DNA of 64,000 nt from an uncultured Bacteroidota bacterium (GTDB lineage: Bacteria; Bacteroidota; Bacteroidia; Chitinophagales; Chitinophagaceae). Both the position numbers and the translations under genes were made by a program. Positions 1 through 8,697 of the stretch are shown piece after piece (the stretch's first letter is position 1; each line of letters starts with the position of its first letter). The DNA lies in NCBI GenBank assembly GCA_903824665.1, contig CAIJXT010000004.1, positions 62,001 to 126,000 of the forward strand. Reading direction: 5' to 3'. Below the pieces are notes generated by a model. It ran no database searches. It was given only the letters and a program-made list of their open reading frames with translations, and had not been told where the DNA came from.

Positions 1-291
1 TAGTCAATGCCCGTAGTGATTGATGTTGTGAATCTTAAACAGAAATTAACCAGGAAACGGACTGGGGTATTTCAATATTGTTCCGCGTAGGTTGCCGAAA
101 ACTTTGGGCATCACGGTCTGTTTGTCGAGAGGCATACTTTGTGTAAATGCTGAAGAATTTACGTTAGATTGACCCAACTAATTGACTTTTGCTAGAATTG
201 TTTCCTTTGTTTAAAGTAAAGCACCTCGGATTTTAACATTTTTTGTCACATGACAGGTTCAGAAAAAGTATAAGTTTGCATTAACATCCTT
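1..291. other. gene-free left edge
   Basis: No convincing gene is visible here. A minus-strand reading frame of 29 codons (135 to 46) and a plus-strand frame of similar size (7 to 89) are too short to support. A TAnnTTTG box (TAAGTTTG, 271-278) sits 13 bases before the TTG start at 292. A TTG lies 25 bases further upstream (243-245), longer than the usual spacing. Confidence 0.5.
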
Positions 292-678
292 TTGAAATTG
301 AATTTCAGGCTTTTCATATTATTTCTCCTTTACATTGCGCTTGAAGCAAGTATTGGAACTATACCTGATTTTTCTTTTACATCTACATACAGTAATCCGG
401 CAAACAAAACAGTTTCGGTCAAACTGCATGAAAATGTAGATGAGCTTAAGTTCACAACAGCTTTTCCTACTCGTTCAGACAAGCCTTTGTTCGACGAAGA
501 CGATGAACAGGATGATTCAGTCGAAACACAGAAAAATTGTGTCACTCAGAAGATCTCCTTACGCCATTTTGCTTCTGTTTTCAGAATAGAGAACAAGTAT
601 TATTTAGCTCATTTTGCCCGGTCCATTAAAGGGCTCCTTCCAGGGATCAATATTCTTTTCCAGTCTTTCCTGATTTAG
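292..678 (+). CDS. small secreted hypothetical protein
   Basis: I do not recognise this 128-residue protein. The start is TTG, chosen because it gives a hydrophobic N-terminal segment (about residues 4-20) that looks like a signal peptide or single anchor, and because a TAAGTTTG promoter box lies just upstream. Residues 67-75 are strongly acidic (a run of D and E), followed by a Cys at 83 and a hydrophobic C-terminus. It precedes a three-gene RND efflux operon by 264 bases on the same strand. Small secreted proteins of about this size often precede efflux operons in Bacteroidetes, so an accessory role is possible, but nothing in the sequence proves it. Coding status itself is only moderately certain. 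Confidence 0.5.
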   Translation: MKLNFRLFILFLLYIALEASIGTIPDFSFTSTYSNPANKTVSVKLHENVDELKFTTAFPTRSDKPLFDEDDEQDDSVETQKNCVTQKISLRHFASVFRIENKYYLAHFARSIKGLLPGINILFQSFLI

Positions 679-744
679 AATTGTCTTTTTGGGGCATTAA
701 TTCAAATAGAGTCGGACTCCGGCTGCTTCCCCATTTCTGCAAAC

Positions 745-816
745 CTGCAATTTCGCTGATATCAGCCGCTCTGGTTGATGCATTGAAAGATCAACTGCAT
801 TTCAGCTGATATGATC
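745..816. promoter_or_regulatory. duplicated palindromic motif upstream of efflux operon
   Basis: Two 20-base segments, 745-764 and 795-814, match at 16 of 20 positions and are offset by exactly 50 bases. The first contains the perfect 12-base palindrome GCTGATATCAGC (755-766). The second carries GCTGATATGATC (805-816). Spacing near five helical turns fits a pair of dimer sites for a repressor of the efflux operon. No regulator gene lies beside it, so this is inference. Confidence 0.35.
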
Positions 817-942
817 TGAATACCGGTACGTATTCAGGCACGTTACGTGCAGGCTATTAATGTACTCCCGAAAACTAATACCAGGCACTCCGTTCTGGAT
901 CAGGCAATTTTTTCACAAAGCATATTTACTAAACAAGATATT

Positions 943-2025
943 ATGAGCAGAATACTAATCCTTATTAGTCTGTTGGCGCTGCTGTTTTGCGGCAGCTGTA
1001 ATTCTCACAAAAAGGAACCGGAGGTTCAAGCAAGGCTTCTCGTTACCAGTCCGCTGAAAATGGATACTTCCGTTGTTACACAATACGTTTGTCAGATACG
1101 CTCTATGCGCCATATCGAATTAAGGGCATTGGAAAGAGGCTACCTCGAGCGGATTTTCGTTGATGAGGGACAATTGGTAAAGGAAGGGCAATTGCTATTT
1201 CAGATCATGCCCAAACTGTATGAAGCAGAAGTCAGTAAAGCACAGGCGGAAGTTAAGTTTGCCGACATCGAATACCAGAACACAAAGTCGCTTGCAGACA
1301 GAAATGTTGTTGCGCCCAATGAACTTGCAATGGCAAAGGCGAAACTAGACAAGGCAAACGCAGAGTTGATGCTGGCACGTATTCACTTGCAGTTTACTCA
1401 GATCAGAGCACCTTTCGATGGCATTATTGACCGTTTTCGGGTGCGACCGGGAAGTATGATCGGAGAAGGCGACCTACTGACCACGCTCTCAGACAATTCC
1501 AAAATGTGGGTCTATTTTAATGTGCCTGAAGCGGAGTACCTCGACTACAAAGCACATGCCCAAAACGATACGCTGTTGAAGGTGAACCTGACCATGGCTA
1601 ATCATCAGTTATTCAGGCATTCTGGGGTAGTAGAGACTATAGAGGCAGACTTTGACAACGAAACCGGAAATATCTCTTTCAGGGCTATTTTCCCTAATCC
1701 TGAGGGTCTGTTGAGACATGGCGAAACCGGTGATATCCTTGTAAATACGCCACTCAGGAATGCACTGATTATACCTCAGAAGGCCACTTTTGAAGTACTC
1801 GATAAACGCTATGTGTATGTGGTAGGTGCAGATTACAGAGTTAGGGCAAAAGAAATTACGATCAGTGCCGATATGGAGGATCTCTATGCAGTTACCGCCG
1901 GGCTTACTGAGCACGATAAAATTTTGCTCGAAGGCCTCAGAAAAGTGAAAGAAAACGATAAGATCACGTTCGACTATGTGGCACCTAGATCAGTGATCTA
2001 TAAATTAAAATTACCAGCAGAATAG
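943..2025 (+). CDS. RND efflux periplasmic adaptor (MFP/HlyD family) lipoprotein
   Basis: Membrane-fusion subunit of a tripartite efflux pump, joining the inner-membrane permease to the outer-membrane channel. An in-frame ATG at 847 exists, but the ATG at 943 gives a lipoprotein signal with Cys at residue 19 (FCGSC) and is the better start, yielding 360 residues. A biotinyl-lipoyl-like segment (GYLERIFVDEGQLVKEGQLL) flanks a long alpha-helical hairpin rich in A, K, E and L, followed by the typical TQIRAPFDGIIDRF return strand and a beta-barrel domain. The permease gene starts 24 bases downstream and an outer-membrane factor follows, so the three form one operon. AcrA/MexE-type by family; the substrate cannot be read from sequence. 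Confidence 0.93.
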   Translation: MSRILILISLLALLFCGSCNSHKKEPEVQARLLVTSPLKMDTSVVTQYVCQIRSMRHIELRALERGYLERIFVDEGQLVKEGQLLFQIMPKLYEAEVSKAQAEVKFADIEYQNTKSLADRNVVAPNELAMAKAKLDKANAELMLARIHLQFTQIRAPFDGIIDRFRVRPGSMIGEGDLLTTLSDNSKMWVYFNVPEAEYLDYKAHAQNDTLLKVNLTMANHQLFRHSGVVETIEADFDNETGNISFRAIFPNPEGLLRHGETGDILVNTPLRNALIIPQKATFEVLDKRYVYVVGADYRVRAKEITISADMEDLYAVTAGLTEHDKILLEGLRKVKENDKITFDYVAPRSVIYKLKLPAE

Positions 2026-2049
2026 GTTCAGCTTCAAAAAACTAAAACT

Positions 2050-5000
2050 ATGTTCAACAAATTCATTCAGCGACCGGTACTCGCAATAGTACTGTCGCTG
2101 GTCATCATTTTTATGGGATTGCTGGCTATAAAAACACTGCCGGTATCACAGTTTCCTTCTATTGCGCCACCGATGGTGGTAGTAAACATCGCTTATCCCG
2201 GTGCAAGTGCCGATGTGCTTGTCAATTCTGTACTGACGCAGATGGAGCGTGCAATCAATGGCACGCCGGGCATGAAGTATATGACCTCAGATGCAACCAG
2301 TGCCGGGGAGGCCACAATTCAGGTGGTTTTCGACCTCGGTACCGATCCCAGTCTGGCAATGGTCAATGTGAAAACCAGAATAGAACAGGTTACAAATCTG
2401 TTGCCCGAACTTGTGCAGCGTGAGGGCCTTGTTGTGAGTTACACATCGCCCAATATGCTGATGTATGTAAACCTTTACAGCAAAGATCCAAAGGATGATG
2501 AGAAGTTCCTGTACAATTTTGCGGGGGTCAATATTCTACCCGAGTTAAGCAGGTTGAAAGGAGTAGGCAGTGCTAAAATCCTCGGGAGCAGACAGTTTGC
2601 TATGCGCATCTGGTTAAAGCCAGACAGAATGAGAGCCTACAATGTTTCTACAGATGAGGTGATGGATGCGCTGGCCCAACAGAGTATTGTGGGTACACCA
2701 GGCAGAATAGGGCAGGCTACCGGTAAGCGCTCACAATCGTTGGAATATGTACTCACATACCCGGGCAGATTCAACACTCCGGAGCAATATAAGAATGTTA
2801 TTCTCAGATCAAATGCCGAGGGAGAGTTGTTGCACCTGAACGATGTAGCAGATGTTGATTTGGGTAGTGAGTTTTATGATATTTATTCCAATATGGACGG
2901 TCATCCGTCAGCCGCCATTACGCTCAAACAAACTTATGGCAGTAATGCCAGCGACGTAATAAAAGAAGTAAAGGCCAAGCTGGAAGAAATCAAGCAAGGC
3001 TCTTTCCCTCCCGGTATGGATTATCAGATCAGCTATGATGTATCCAGTTTCCTTGATGCATCTATCGAAAAGGTAACCCATACGCTGGCAGAAGCATTTA
3101 TCCTCGTGGCCATTGTGGTTTTTCTGTTCCTTGGCGACTGGCGGTCTACTCTGATACCTACTCTCGCTGTTCCGGTATCGTTGATAGGGGCATTTATTTT
3201 TATGCAGCTCTTCGGCCTCAACATAAACCTCATAACATTGTTCGCATTGGTGCTAGCTATTGGCATCGTTGTTGACAATGCAATTGTTGTGGTAGAAGCT
3301 GTGCATACAAAAATGGCTGAAGAGAATATCTCACCCTACGGTGCTGTGAAGAAAGTGCTCGGCGAAATTAGCGGGGCAATCATTGCGATCACACTATTGA
3401 TGACCGCGGTATTTGTTCCTGTCGCATTTATGTCAGGTCCGGTGGGTGTTTTTTACCGGCAGTTCTCTATCACAATGGCTACTGCAATTGTAATTTCAGG
3501 CATAGTAGCACTTACGCTTACACCTGTGCTTTGTGCCATGATTCTGAAGAATACCCATGGGCAGGTAAAAAAGAAAACACCCATCAACAGATTGCTCGAT
3601 GCATTTGACAGATGGTTTGGGAAAGTTACAGGAAAATATACCGCCCTGCTGCGGGTGATAGCAAATCGTAAGGTAGTAACCTATGGTCTCCTTATCGCCT
3701 TTTGCGCTGGTATCTGGATAACTTCTCAGTCGCTGCCTACAGGCTTTATCCCAAATGAAGACCAGGGGATGGTATATGCCATCATCCAGACACCACCGGG
3801 GTCTACGCTGGAACGGACCAATGACATAGCACGGAAACTGCAAGCGATCGCAGAGCATGTAGAAGGTGTACAATCTGTTTCAGCTTTGGCAGGTTATGAG
3901 GTGCTCACCGAGGGTAGGGGTTCCAATGCCGGCACCTGCCTCATCAACCTTAAAAGCTGGTCCGACAGAAAAAACACAGCTGCCGATATTATTGAAGAAT
4001 TGGAGGAAAAAGCAAAAGCGATTCCTGGTGCTACAATCGAATTTTTTCAACCACCTGCCGTGCCTGGTTATGGCGCATCCGGTGGGTTTTCGCTGCGCCT
4101 GCTGGATAAAACACATTCCAGCGATTACAAGGCATTCGGGAAAATAAACGATGAGTTTATGGCAGCATTGAGAAAGCGCAAGGAACTCACCGGTTTGTTT
4201 ACATTTTTTGCTGCAAACTATCCGCAGTACGAGCTGGAAATTGATAATAAGGCCGCGATGCAAAAGGGTGTTTCCATCGGTAAGGCAATGAACAATCTGT
4301 CTATTTTAATCGGCAGTACTTACGAGCAGGGTTTTATCAGGTTTGGCACATTTTACAAAGTCTATGTACAGGCCGCGCCCGAATACCGGCAATTGCCGGA
4401 GGATATCCTGAAGTTGTATATCAAAAATAACCGGGATCAGATGGTGCCTTATTCGGCTTTCATGAGCATAAAAAAGACACAGGGATTAAATGAGATTACC
4501 AGATACAATATGTATACATCGTCTGCTATCAATGGCGCCCCCGCCACTGGTTTTAGCAGTGGCGAAGCCCTTGAAGCTATTCAGGAAGTGGCTAGGAATA
4601 CGCTGCCAAGAGGGTACGACATCGACTGGCTCGGACTTTCCAAAGATGAGGTAGGCCGTGGAAACGAAGCGCTCTATATTTTTCTCATCGTTCTCGCCTT
4701 CGTTTATCTCGTACTTGCGGCACAGTACGAAAGTTTCATCTTGCCATTTGCGGTTATCTTATCGCTGCCTGTAGGTATATTCGGCGCATTGTTTTTGCTG
4801 AAAATTGCAGGACTTGCCAACGATATTTATGCGCAGGTCGGTTTGGTGATGTTGGTAGGCTTGCTGGGCAAGAATGCGGTTCTTATTGTTGAGTTTGCAG
4901 TGCAGAAACATCAGCAGGGTGCTACAATTCTCGAAGCGGCTATAGAAGGGGCCCGCGTCCGTTTTCGCCCTATTCTCATGACTTCATTTGCGTTCATCGC

Positions 5001-5259
5001 AGGCCTTATCCCGTTGCTTTTTGCCACCGGTCCGGGTGCCATCGGCAACCGTACTATCGGTACAGCTTCCGCGGGCGGTATGTTGCTGGGCACGATATTC
5101 GGGGTAATTATTGTTCCAGGGCTCTATTACATTTTCGGCACACTTGCAGCTGGCCGCAAACTCATAAGAGATGAAGATGAGGTCCCATTGACAGAAGGGC
5201 ATCCGCAAAACGTAAATAAAAGGAAGAGAAAATTCAATCTATTCAAGTCAAAAGATTAG
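2050..5259 (+). CDS. RND efflux permease, HAE1 (AcrB/MexB) family
   Basis: Proton-driven inner-membrane pump subunit of 1069 residues, the normal length for hydrophobe/amphiphile RND permeases. It starts MFNKFIQRPVLAIVLSLVII and carries two halves of transmembrane helices with large periplasmic porter loops. The TM4 motif reads GIVVDNAIVVVEAV: the first proton-relay acidic residue is Asp409, but the second position, Asp408 in E. coli AcrB, is Asn410. The TM10 lysine is present (GLLGKNAVLIVEF, Lys941). A charged tail follows the last helix. It lies between the adaptor gene and the outer-membrane factor gene, the latter starting 17 bases after the stop. The family role is efflux of drugs, detergents or metabolites; the actual substrate is unknown. 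Confidence 0.96.
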   Translation: MFNKFIQRPVLAIVLSLVIIFMGLLAIKTLPVSQFPSIAPPMVVVNIAYPGASADVLVNSVLTQMERAINGTPGMKYMTSDATSAGEATIQVVFDLGTDPSLAMVNVKTRIEQVTNLLPELVQREGLVVSYTSPNMLMYVNLYSKDPKDDEKFLYNFAGVNILPELSRLKGVGSAKILGSRQFAMRIWLKPDRMRAYNVSTDEVMDALAQQSIVGTPGRIGQATGKRSQSLEYVLTYPGRFNTPEQYKNVILRSNAEGELLHLNDVADVDLGSEFYDIYSNMDGHPSAAITLKQTYGSNASDVIKEVKAKLEEIKQGSFPPGMDYQISYDVSSFLDASIEKVTHTLAEAFILVAIVVFLFLGDWRSTLIPTLAVPVSLIGAFIFMQLFGLNINLITLFALVLAIGIVVDNAIVVVEAVHTKMAEENISPYGAVKKVLGEISGAIIAITLLMTAVFVPVAFMSGPVGVFYRQFSITMATAIVISGIVALTLTPVLCAMILKNTHGQVKKKTPINRLLDAFDRWFGKVTGKYTALLRVIANRKVVTYGLLIAFCAGIWITSQSLPTGFIPNEDQGMVYAIIQTPPGSTLERTNDIARKLQAIAEHVEGVQSVSALAGYEVLTEGRGSNAGTCLINLKSWSDRKNTAADIIEELEEKAKAIPGATIEFFQPPAVPGYGASGGFSLRLLDKTHSSDYKAFGKINDEFMAALRKRKELTGLFTFFAANYPQYELEIDNKAAMQKGVSIGKAMNNLSILIGSTYEQGFIRFGTFYKVYVQAAPEYRQLPEDILKLYIKNNRDQMVPYSAFMSIKKTQGLNEITRYNMYTSSAINGAPATGFSSGEALEAIQEVARNTLPRGYDIDWLGLSKDEVGRGNEALYIFLIVLAFVYLVLAAQYESFILPFAVILSLPVGIFGALFLLKIAGLANDIYAQVGLVMLVGLLGKNAVLIVEFAVQKHQQGATILEAAIEGARVRFRPILMTSFAFIAGLIPLLFATGPGAIGNRTIGTASAGGMLLGTIFGVIIVPGLYYIFGTLAAGRKLIRDEDEVPLTEGHPQNVNKRKRKFNLFKSKD

Positions 5260-5276
5260 TTCACCATTTGAAAATT

Positions 5277-6716
5277 ATGGAGATGTCTAAAAAGAAATAT
5301 TATTTGCATATCCTGATGGTGTGCACTGCTATCCTATATAATGCATGCAGCATTCCGGCAGTGATTCATAAATCAGAAAACAAATCAACGCCGCTGACTT
5401 TCAATAATTCAGTGGATACCGCTAATTCCGCAAATACAAGCTGGAGGAATTATTTTAATGATCCTTTTTTGATTGCACTGATTGATACCGCTTTGAAAAA
5501 CAATCAGGAATTGAATAGCATGTTGCAGGAAATGGAAATTGCCAGAAATGAGGTAAGGGCAAGAAAAGGAGAGTATTTGCCTTTTGTAGGCTTAAATGGT
5601 GCTGCAGGTGCGGAAAAAGTGGGCAGATATACAAGTCGTGGTGCCAGCGAGGCTACAACAGAGATCAAGCCCGGCAAAGAAATGCCCGATCCTTTGCCCG
5701 ACTACCGGTTGGCAGTTTATGCCTCCTGGGAGCTGGATATTTGGAGCAAATTGCGAAATGCTAAGAAGGCAGCAGCCGTCAGGTATCTGTCTACAATAGA
5801 AGGAAAGAACTTTATGGTCACTTCTCTTGTAGCCGAAATTGCTGATGGATATTATGAGTTGCTCGCGCTAGACAACCAGCTCGAAATTACACGCCAGAAT
5901 ATCGACATCCAGACGAATGCATTGGAGATCGTTAAGCTGCAGAAAACCGCGGCACGTGTCACAGAGCTTGCGGTACGTAAGTTTGAGGCAGAAGTACTGA
6001 ATACCCAAAGCCTGCAGTATGGCATTCAGCAGAAAATCGTTGAAACGGAAAACAGAATAAATTTCCTTCTTGGTCGTTTCCCCCAATCCATTGCCAGAAA
6101 TGACAAGGCTTTCAGCTCTTTTGTACCCGGCACAATCCACGCTGGTTTACCGTCGCAGTTGTTGTCAAATCGCCCTGATATAAAGCAGGCAGAATTGGAA
6201 TTGACTGCCGCCAGACTCGATGTTAGGGTCGCAAAGGCCAAATTCTATCCGGCATTAGGTATTGCTGCATCTTTGGGTTATCAGGCATTCAATCCTTCCT
6301 ATTTTTTCCGAACGCCGGAATCGATCCTGTATGCAATAGCCGGCGATATGGTAGCGCCACTCGTGAATAGAAATGCAATAAAAGCAGCATATTACAATGC
6401 GAATGCGAAACAGATTCAGGCGGTATACAAATATGAGCGTACCCTAACTAATGCCTTCGCAGAGGTTGCCAATCAGCTGTCCAGACTCAGCAATCTGCAG
6501 AAAAGTTGCGAGTTAAAAGAAAAACAGGTTCAGGCACTCACCGATGCGATAGTTATTTCAAATGATTTGTTCAGATCTGCAAGGGCAAACTATATGGAGG
6601 TGTTGATGACACAACGTGATGCACTTGAGTCTAAATTGGATCTTATAGAAACAAAAATGCAGCAGCGGCATGCAATAGTGCATGTTTATCGGGCGCTCGG
6701 TGGCGGATGGAAATAG
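5277..6716 (+). CDS. outer-membrane efflux lipoprotein (NodT/OprM family)
   Basis: TolC-like channel that completes the tripartite pump. The ATG at 5277 is preferred over an in-frame TTG at 5268; an ATG at 5283 is a second option. The signal peptide ends in a lipobox (ILYNAC), so the protein is lipidated. Two long helical repeat regions with the pattern seen in OEP domains follow, including the segment LLSNRPDIKQAELELTAARL typical of NodT-family channels and the C-terminal YMEVLMTQRDALESKLDL helix. Length (479 residues) is normal. It is the last gene of the operon; a large hairpin at 6751-6802 follows. Confidence 0.93.
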   Translation: MEMSKKKYYLHILMVCTAILYNACSIPAVIHKSENKSTPLTFNNSVDTANSANTSWRNYFNDPFLIALIDTALKNNQELNSMLQEMEIARNEVRARKGEYLPFVGLNGAAGAEKVGRYTSRGASEATTEIKPGKEMPDPLPDYRLAVYASWELDIWSKLRNAKKAAAVRYLSTIEGKNFMVTSLVAEIADGYYELLALDNQLEITRQNIDIQTNALEIVKLQKTAARVTELAVRKFEAEVLNTQSLQYGIQQKIVETENRINFLLGRFPQSIARNDKAFSSFVPGTIHAGLPSQLLSNRPDIKQAELELTAARLDVRVAKAKFYPALGIAASLGYQAFNPSYFFRTPESILYAIAGDMVAPLVNRNAIKAAYYNANAKQIQAVYKYERTLTNAFAEVANQLSRLSNLQKSCELKEKQVQALTDAIVISNDLFRSARANYMEVLMTQRDALESKLDLIETKMQQRHAIVHVYRALGGGWK

Positions 6717-6750
6717 ATTACGGTCAGTTTTGTCTGAAAAGTTGCTCCAA

Positions 6751-6802
6751 CCCACAGCGCATTCACTGGTCAATGCACAACGACCATTATTTGCGCTGTG
6801 GG
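6751..6802. terminator. nested hairpin between convergent genes
   Basis: A perfect 10-base stem, CCCACAGCGC (6751-6760) with GCGCTGTGGG (6793-6802), encloses a 32-base loop that itself contains a GGTC/GACC stem. It sits between the end of the efflux operon and the end of the convergent gene at 6848. There is no long T run on either strand, so termination in both directions is only likely. Confidence 0.45.
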
Positions 6803-6847
6803 TAGCCGGCACCAACAGTAGCCGTCGCCAAAAAGCAACGTCAACTA

Positions 6848-7342
6848 TTATTTCATCTTTGCATATACAGATAGCTTCAGGTAGTCCTTGTCCCACGGGT
6901 TTGGCAGCTCTACAGTCACCTCTTTTGATTCCCATGTTTCCCAGGATGTTGAGTTGCCCTTCGTAAATCCGTTCTCCGTCAGATATTTCCTCGCGGCTTC
7001 TACATCTGTTATGTCCAGTTTCGACATATCAATCTGTATCATTTTGTCTTCAAAATTCTTCACAGCAAGAAAGCGGCCCTTCCCCATCTTTTCATAACCA
7101 GATATTAGTTCGCACGGTGCGTTTTCCCGTGTTACATTATTGTATGCGCCGCGCACAGCTTTCGATGGTGCCCAGTCCTGATGTCCATAGGGTGTAAGCC
7201 ATATGCCCCGCACGGTTGTTATAAATGTTTTGACATCCTTAGTGGCTACACATTTTATCAGGGCATCTGGGGGCAATGCCTGCGCATTAGCGATTGTGTA
7301 TAAAAAAGTGCAGGTTACGACGAATAGTATTAGTTTTTTCAT
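6848..7342 (-). CDS. secreted hypothetical protein, 164 aa
   Basis: I do not recognise a family. Residues 1-20 form a clear signal peptide (MKKLILFVVTCTFLYTIANA, cut before QALPPD), so the mature protein is periplasmic or outside the cell. The mature part is about 144 residues, mixed alpha/beta in composition, with two Cys near residues 32 and 77 that could form a disulfide. It is a lone gene: its 3' end faces the efflux operon across a hairpin, and its 5' side faces a gene-poor stretch before map. No lipobox and no C-terminal T9SS signal are visible. Confidence 0.72.
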   Translation of the reverse strand: MKKLILFVVTCTFLYTIANAQALPPDALIKCVATKDVKTFITTVRGIWLTPYGHQDWAPSKAVRGAYNNVTRENAPCELISGYEKMGKGRFLAVKNFEDKMIQIDMSKLDITDVEAARKYLTENGFTKGNSTSWETWESKEVTVELPNPWDKDYLKLSVYAKMK

Positions 7343-7810
7343 CTCGATTGTTTTTTCGATTTTAAAAAAAATATCGCCTCAAAAAAAATAATTTTTGCCC
7401 GGTCAGCAAATAACACTTTAGTAGTAGTTTTTCGTTCAAATGTTTTCGTTTTCAACGCCTAGTTACGGATTGGAAATGGATAAACCTCGACAGCTATATT
7501 GTGCAGTTTTCTTTGGTTTGATGTATGATGAAGCTAAAATAGTTGTCGGTGCCCTTTTTAAAGCCTTTGGCCCAGACACTCTCTATGACGCGCCTGTCTG
7601 CACTAGGTTTATTTTTGTTGCTCGCCTACCGGTGGTAACCACTGTGACAGATAACTGCAATGGGAGAATTTTTCCTGTTTTCGCTGGGTTATTCATTGAT
7701 GTGCTGTTGGCAGGGTAGGTATAGCCTTTAAATTTACAGACGGTATTACTCAGTTCATTGACCCAATGGGAGAGCACCTTATTCTTTTCATGCCTAAATT
7801 TGCAGCTCCT
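7343..7810. other. 468-base stretch without a supported gene
   Basis: It contains the divergent upstream regions of the secreted protein at 7342 (A/T-rich tracts at 7350-7400) and of map. A plus-strand frame of 92 codons (7440-7718) has no recognisable domain or start signal, and a minus-strand frame (7583-8038) runs over the start of map in the wrong direction; I support neither. The only clear signal is the TAAATTTG box at 7795-7802 just before map. Confidence 0.5.
7795..7802 (+). promoter_or_regulatory. -7 box TAAATTTG for map
   Basis: Matches the Bacteroidetes TAnnTTTG element and ends 8 bases before the map ATG, implying a near-leaderless mRNA. No upstream TTG at the usual spacing is visible. 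Confidence 0.5.
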
Positions 7811-8575
7811 ATGTCTATTACAAACGAATCCGAACTGGCCGGCATGAAGAAAGCCAGCGAAGCAGTTGCTATCACACTCAAAGAGATGACTCGTTATGCC
7901 GCCCCCGGCATGACCACCAGACAATTGGATGAATTTGGCGCTCAGATTTTGAATACGCTCGGCGCAAAGTCTGCACCTTATTTGACTTATGGTTTTCCCG
8001 GCTATACATGCATTAGCGTCAACAACGAATTTTGCCATGGAATACCTACAAACAAAACAATTCTTAAAGAAGGTGATCTGATCAATATCGACGTATCTGC
8101 CGAACTCGATGGGTTTTGGGCAGACAATGGCGGTTCATTTGTACTCGGTGAAGATATCCATAAGCATCAGCACCTCGTCAAGGCTTCAAAGGATATACTG
8201 CACAAGGCCATTAGCAATATCAAAGGTGGTGTACGCATTGCCGACATTGGTCACCTTATAGAATCAGAAGCAAAAAAGCATGGCTACAAAGTGATCAGAA
8301 ACCTCACAGGACATGGCGTCGGAAGAAGCTTGCACGAGGCTCCCGCTGAGATTGCCAATTACCGCGACCGCTTTAATCTCACCCGTTTTCGGAAGAACTC
8401 CGTAGTGGCCATCGAGACATTCATATCCACCACATCCACATTGGCCATTACGATGCAGGATGGCTGGACTATGGTGGGCAATAGAGGTGGTTTTATGGCC
8501 CAGCACGAGCATACAATCGTGGTCACAGATGCCGCTCCCATCGTGCTTACAGAGATGAACGGTATATGGAATTAA
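7811..8575 (+). CDS. map: methionine aminopeptidase, type I
   Basis: Removes the initiator methionine from nascent proteins in the cytoplasm. The 254-residue protein has the pita-bread fold signature with all five metal ligands: Asp94 and Asp105 (NIDVSAELDGFWADN), His168 (GHGVGRSLHE), Glu202 (VAIETF) and Glu233 (QHEHTIVV). His76 (CHGIP) and His175 are the conserved substrate-side histidines. An in-frame ATG at 7766 would add 15 residues, but the promoter box TAAATTTG at 7795-7802 lies inside that extension, so the ATG at 7811 is the better start. There is no N-terminal zinc-finger or SH3-binding extension. The gene stands alone, away from the ribosomal operon where map is often found. Confidence 0.95.
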   Translation: MSITNESELAGMKKASEAVAITLKEMTRYAAPGMTTRQLDEFGAQILNTLGAKSAPYLTYGFPGYTCISVNNEFCHGIPTNKTILKEGDLINIDVSAELDGFWADNGGSFVLGEDIHKHQHLVKASKDILHKAISNIKGGVRIADIGHLIESEAKKHGYKVIRNLTGHGVGRSLHEAPAEIANYRDRFNLTRFRKNSVVAIETFISTTSTLAITMQDGWTMVGNRGGFMAQHEHTIVVTDAAPIVLTEMNGIWN

Positions 8576-8697
8576 CAGTAGTTCCCAAATAGCATTTTTC
8601 TGGTTGGCTTTTGCCGCATATCGAATACCGTCGGTACAGCTGTTACACTGTTCGTGGATGGCGGTGCTATAGGAGACAGTATGTTTTGCAATTGCGC

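Noticed and set aside
46-135. Minus-strand frame of 29 codons at the left edge
   Set aside because: Too short, no promoter box or family match; may be a remnant, but nothing supports it.
7440-7718. Plus-strand frame of 92 codons before map
   Set aside because: No recognisable domain, odd residue composition and no start signal; sits in a gene-poor stretch.
7583-8038. Minus-strand frame of 151 codons
   Set aside because: Overlaps the well-supported start of map on the opposite strand.
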